From Candidatus Pelagisphaera phototrophica (lineage in GTDB: Bacteria > Verrucomicrobiota > Verrucomicrobiia > Opitutales > Opitutaceae): DNA of 64,000 bases. Below are positions 61,263 to 64,000 of the stretch, one piece after another; within the stretch, counting starts at the first letter, position 1, and the number at the start of each line of letters is the position of its first letter. The translations under genes and the position numbers were made by a program. The notes under the pieces are model-generated. The model saw only the letters and a program-made list of their open reading frames with translations. It did not search any database and was not told the origin of the DNA. Location: contig NZ_CP076039.1 in NCBI RefSeq assembly GCF_014529625.1, positions 310,001 to 374,000 of the forward strand, written 5' to 3'.

Positions 61263-62018
61263 ATGCATTCTATTCTGATAGTAGACGACATGGAATCTAT
61301 CCATGAAATGTTGGACACGGCGATTCAGCCTATTGGCTACTCAACAGTGTAAGCTCGAACGAGTGAAGAGGCCATATCGATATACAAAGAATAGTGTCCT
61401 GAAATTGTACTTACCGATTTGAAGATACCTAATATAGACGGGCTTAAGCTGATGTCCCGTATCAAGGAAATAGATTCAAACGCCGTCGTCATCATGATGC
61501 CAGGTAACGCGGACATCGACAATGCCCTAGCCTCTCTCAAGCTGGGAGAATTCGACTACCTTACCAAGCCATTAAAGGTCGATCAGCTGATGTCCGCCCT
61601 AAACCGCGCATCCGAGCTAGTCAAAGTGAATGTCGCGACCGAAGAACATGATTCTTCGATCGCTCTTCTTGGAGATTCGGCCGCAGCCCAAAAACTGAAG
61701 GAACGTGTCAGCCAAATCGCAGATTCCCATTCACCCGCCTTAATGAAAGGACGATGTGGAGTACAAAAATCTATCCTAGTGGTAGCAATCCACCATGCTC
61801 AATTTGCCGAGGAAGCCGCTTCCAGGGACTGCAAATACGATGTTATCCAGCCAGCCGACCTTCCCAATCGAATTGAGGAAACGGACAAGTGGCCTAATCT
61901 TGCGGACTTTACCGAACAAGCCAGTGAAGAATACAAGACGCGGATACCGCGTACGTGCTTGGGCAAACCCAAGAAAGCATCTGCCATTCTTGGGTGTGAG
62001 GTTTCTGACATCTCATAA
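61263..62018 (+). pseudogene. NtrC-like response regulator, broken and lacking its ATPase core
   Basis: From ATG 61263: MHSILIVDDMESIHEMLDTA, GYSTV, TAA, ARTSEEAISIYKE, TAG, CPEIVLTDLKIPNIDGLKLM and LGEFDYLTKPLKVDQLMSAL, a full receiver domain with two in-frame stops. What follows (ALLGDSAAAQKLKERVSQIA) resembles the N-terminal edge of a sigma-54 AAA+ domain, but no Walker A, GAFTGA or Walker B is present. It jumps to LADFTEQASEEYKTRIPRTC and KPKKASAILGCEVSDIS, a Fis-type HTH. So the regulator lost its ATPase core and then gained stops, or belongs to a short family that is now decaying. 75 nt after the pilC-like gene. Confidence 0.7.
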
Positions 62019-62023
62019 AACTA

Positions 62024-62178
62024 AGAAAGTGTCCTATGTGTCACTTCCCGAATTTAAAAAGGTAGGGCTGGCTATCCTTCGTCAGCCGAATACGGGAAAG
62101 CTCATCGACACGGCCGACTAAGGATAGTCAGCCGCACCATGCCCAACGCAATCGAAACGCCATTTTGAGACACTTTCT
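62024..62178. mobile_element. MITE-like element with 10-bp inverted ends
   Basis: Perfect ends AGAAAGTGTC (62024-62033) and GACACTTTCT (62169-62178) enclose a second inner palindrome (GGCTGGCTATCCTTCGTCAG against a near-inverse GGCCGACTAAGGATAGTCAG). Total 155 nt, no gene. It begins 6 nt after the stop of the regulator pseudogene. Typical of a non-autonomous transposable element; its helper transposase is not in the window. Confidence 0.6.
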
Positions 62179-62404
62179 AAAATCTAAAAACGCACGGGCA
62201 TAGCCCGAGTCGACAGGAGCGCTAGTCAATTCTAACTCAACCCCTTTCTATTGAAGGCATTCATAGACCACCGGCAGGGCCATTCTGCCAGACGTTTACG
62301 TCTTCCAACAAAAGCTAGCCAAAAGCGCTTGCTTATTGGGAATATTCGATTCTTTTCACCCTTGCCCAGTATTCCTCTACTGTGGCAAGTTTGAGAAGTT
62401 TATC
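62179..62404. other. Leader region of carB
   Basis: About 226 nt without a gene. A small hairpin CGGGCATAGCCCG lies near 62197. The carB promoter must be here or upstream; no pyrimidine-type attenuator or riboswitch was recognised. Confidence 0.3.
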
Positions 62405-64000
62405 ATGCCAAAACGCGTCGACATCGAATCAATTCTCATCATCGGAGCCGGTCCCATTATTATTGGTCAGGCTTGCGAATTCGACTATTCCGGAACCCAG
62501 GCCTGCAAGGCTCTAAAGGAAGAGGGATATAAAGTGATACTGGTCAATAGCAATCCAGCCACTATCATGACCGATCCGGAGTTTGCCGATGTGACTTACA
62601 TCGAACCGCTTACGATCGATGCGCTCAAAAAGATCATTGCCAAAGAAAAGCCCGACGCCTTGCTACCAACACTCGGGGGTCAAACCGCTCTCAACCTTTC
62701 ACTTGAACTAGATGCGGCTGGCGTGCTTGCAGAGCACAATGTCGAGATGATCGGGGCTAGACCCGCCGCGATCAAAAAGGGAGAGGATCGCGAGCTCTTC
62801 AAGGAAGCGATGGTTAAGATTGGACTGGATGTGGCTAAATCCCGCACGGTCAAGTCTCTCGCCGAAGCCAAAGACGCTGCCAAAGAAATCGGAGCCTTTC
62901 CGCTTATTATTCGCCCTAGCTTTACCCTGGGTGGGGCCGGGGGCGGTATCGCCTACAATCGGGAAGAGTTCGAAGATATCGTAACCAACGGACTCGATGT
63001 CTCACCGGTTTCGGAAGTCCTGATCGAAGAGTGCCTTCTCGGCTGGAAGGAATACGAGATGGAAGTTATGCGTGACCGAAAGGATCAATGCGTCGTAATC
63101 TGCTCCATCGAGAATTTCGACCCGATGGGGGTCCATACCGGTGACTCCATTACGGTGGCGCCGGCAATGACGCTTTCCGATCGAGAATACCAAGCGATGC
63201 GCGATGCCTCTTTCGCCGTAATCAGGGAGATCGGGGTCGAAACCGGTGGATCCAATATCCAATTTTCTCTCAGCCCTGAGACGGGCCGAATGGTTGTCAT
63301 CGAAATGAATCCGCGTGTATCCAGAAGTTCTGCACTGGCCTCCAAGGCGACCGGGTTTCCTATCGCCAAATTTGCTGCCAAACTTGCCGTTGGATACAGT
63401 CTCGACGAAATCCAGAACGACATCACAAAGAAAACACCAGCCTGTTTCGAACCGACCATTGACTATGTCGTAACGAAAATTCCGCGTTTCACATTCGAAA
63501 AGTTTCAAGGGGCAGACGATACGTTAACCTCCTCCATGAAATCGGTCGGCGAGGCAATGGCGATCGGCCTAACCTTCAAGGAGTCTTTCCAAAAAGCGCT
63601 GCGATCCCTAGAGACTGGGGCCTGGGGATTTGGGGGAGGGAAGCTGGGCGGCGACGATATTCCAACCGAAGAAACCATAAACGGTAAACTCGTTCGCCCC
63701 AATGCGGAGCGCGTCTTCTACCTACGCTACGCCCTGAAAGCAGGATACTCTCTAGAAAAAATCTTTGAGCTGACGAAAATTGATCCCTGGTTTCTCTACC
63801 AGCTCAAGCAGATCAGCGACCTTGAGGATGAGCTGAAAAAGGAAAAGCTGGATACAATAGGTAAAAATCGCTTGCGCACGGCTAAAGAATACGGATTTTC
63901 AGATCGGCAAATTGGAGGCTTTTGCGGATGCGACTGGAAATTGGTAAACGAGAAACGCAAAGACATGGGTATCCCAACCGTTTTTCGTCTAGTCGATACG
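62405..64000 (+). CDS. carB: Carbamoyl-phosphate synthase large subunit, 5' part
   Basis: The frame from ATG 62405 is open to the window end (532 codons). It begins [20 protein letters not shown] with [20 protein letters not shown] and continues [88 protein letters not shown] and [20 protein letters not shown]. This is the complete first ATP-grasp (carboxyphosphate) domain and the start of the oligomerisation region. The enzyme makes carbamoyl phosphate from bicarbonate, glutamine-derived ammonia and two ATP, for arginine and pyrimidine synthesis. The rest of the gene lies beyond the window. Confidence 0.97.
   Translation, partial: MPKRVDIESILIIGAGPIIIGQACEFDYSGTQACKALKEEGYKVILVNSNPATIMTDPEFADVTYIEPLTIDALKKIIAKEKPDALLPTLGGQTALNLSLELDAAGVLAEHNVEMIGARPAAIKKGEDRELFKEAMVKIGLDVAKSRTVKSLAEAKDAAKEIGAFPLIIRPSFTLGGAGGGIAYNREEFEDIVTNGLDVSPVSEVLIEECLLGWKEYEMEVMRDRKDQCVVICSIENFDPMGVHTGDSITVAPAMTLSDREYQAMRDASFAVIREIGVETGGSNIQFSLSPETGRMVVIEMNPRVSRSSALASKATGFPIAKFAAKLAVGYSLDEIQNDITKKTPACFEPTIDYVVTKIPRFTFEKFQGADDTLTSSMKSVGEAMAIGLTFKESFQKALRSLETGAWGFGGGKLGGDDIPTEETINGKLVRPNAERVFYLRYALKAGYSLEKIFELTKIDPWFLYQLKQISDLEDELKKEKLDTIGKNRLRTAKEYGFSDRQIGGFCGCDWKLVNEKRKDMGIPTVFRLVDT

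Noticed and set aside
1..64000. CRISPR arrays, tRNA or rRNA genes
   Set aside because: No regularly spaced direct repeats and no cloverleaf or rRNA-like sequence was noticed; a covariance-model search would be needed to exclude tRNAs fully.

Overview
The window looks like a chromosomal segment from a Verrucomicrobiota bacterium, probably of the Opitutae/Puniceicoccales type. This is an inference from protein content, not from a marker gene. The pointers are a VPDSG-type exosortase substrate with its exosortase and Prs regulators, a secreted FN3/Ig protein ending in duplicated 'RAMG/RGLG' domains, a PPi-type phosphofructokinase, and many Gfo/Idh/MocA proteins. No rRNA, tRNA or CRISPR array was seen.

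Layout. 1-2.5 kb: end of a Gfo/Idh/MocA oxidoreductase, a long imperfect palindrome, a secreted esterase and a broken Sel1 gene. 2.6-4.2 kb: a very AT-rich island with one glycosyltransferase-like gene. 4.2-9.5 kb, all minus strand: PPi-phosphofructokinase, a DUF4399 protein, a LolA-like protein, an S41 protease and a sugar-nucleotide epimerase. 10.4-36.9 kb, all plus strand: a large exopolysaccharide (EPS) locus. It opens with a NusG/RfaH-like antiterminator and continues with an initiating sugar transferase, a WlbA/B/C-like amino-sugar set, a FemAB-like protein, a Wzz/Wzc-like protein and a second initiating transferase. An Alg14-Alg13-like fused glycosyltransferase follows, then a tightly coupled GT2-deacetylase-ATP-grasp-PHP-GT2 cassette, a secreted protein of unknown function, a Wzy-like polymerase and four more glycosyltransferases. 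No Wzx flippase is visible.

36.9-53.6 kb: a decayed F420-hydrogenase-beta-like gene abutting an IS21 wreck, then the protein-sorting module. This holds a VPDSG-CTERM protein with a good sigma-54 promoter, an outer-membrane barrel, the exosortase, PrsT, PrsK, PrsR and a Wza-like export protein. A second, broken gene still carries a recognisable VPDSG-like tail. The likely logic is that PrsK/PrsR with sigma-54 drive the substrate, the exosortase processes it, and the EPS machinery exports the polymer it works with. 53.6-57.2 kb (minus): dTDP-rhamnose-type genes rfbA, rfbB and a plant-NRS/ER-like epimerase-reductase. 57.4-64 kb: the FN3/Ig protein, a lone PilC/GspF-like protein, a broken response regulator, and the start of carB.

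Three dispersed repeat types deserve attention: (i) elements with TTAACCGCAAAG / CTTTGCGGTTAA ends, concentrated between prs and rml genes, one unit carrying a broken GxxExxY gene; (ii) GA-rich 'tcagAGATCcgag' repeats between and inside EPS genes, apparently making the linker of one fused enzyme; (iii) single-copy palindromic elements at 925-1053 and 62024-62178. Pseudogenes are abundant: Sel1, four-helix-bundle protein, GT4, FrhB, IS21, IS5, GxxExxY, the second VPDSG protein and a response regulator.
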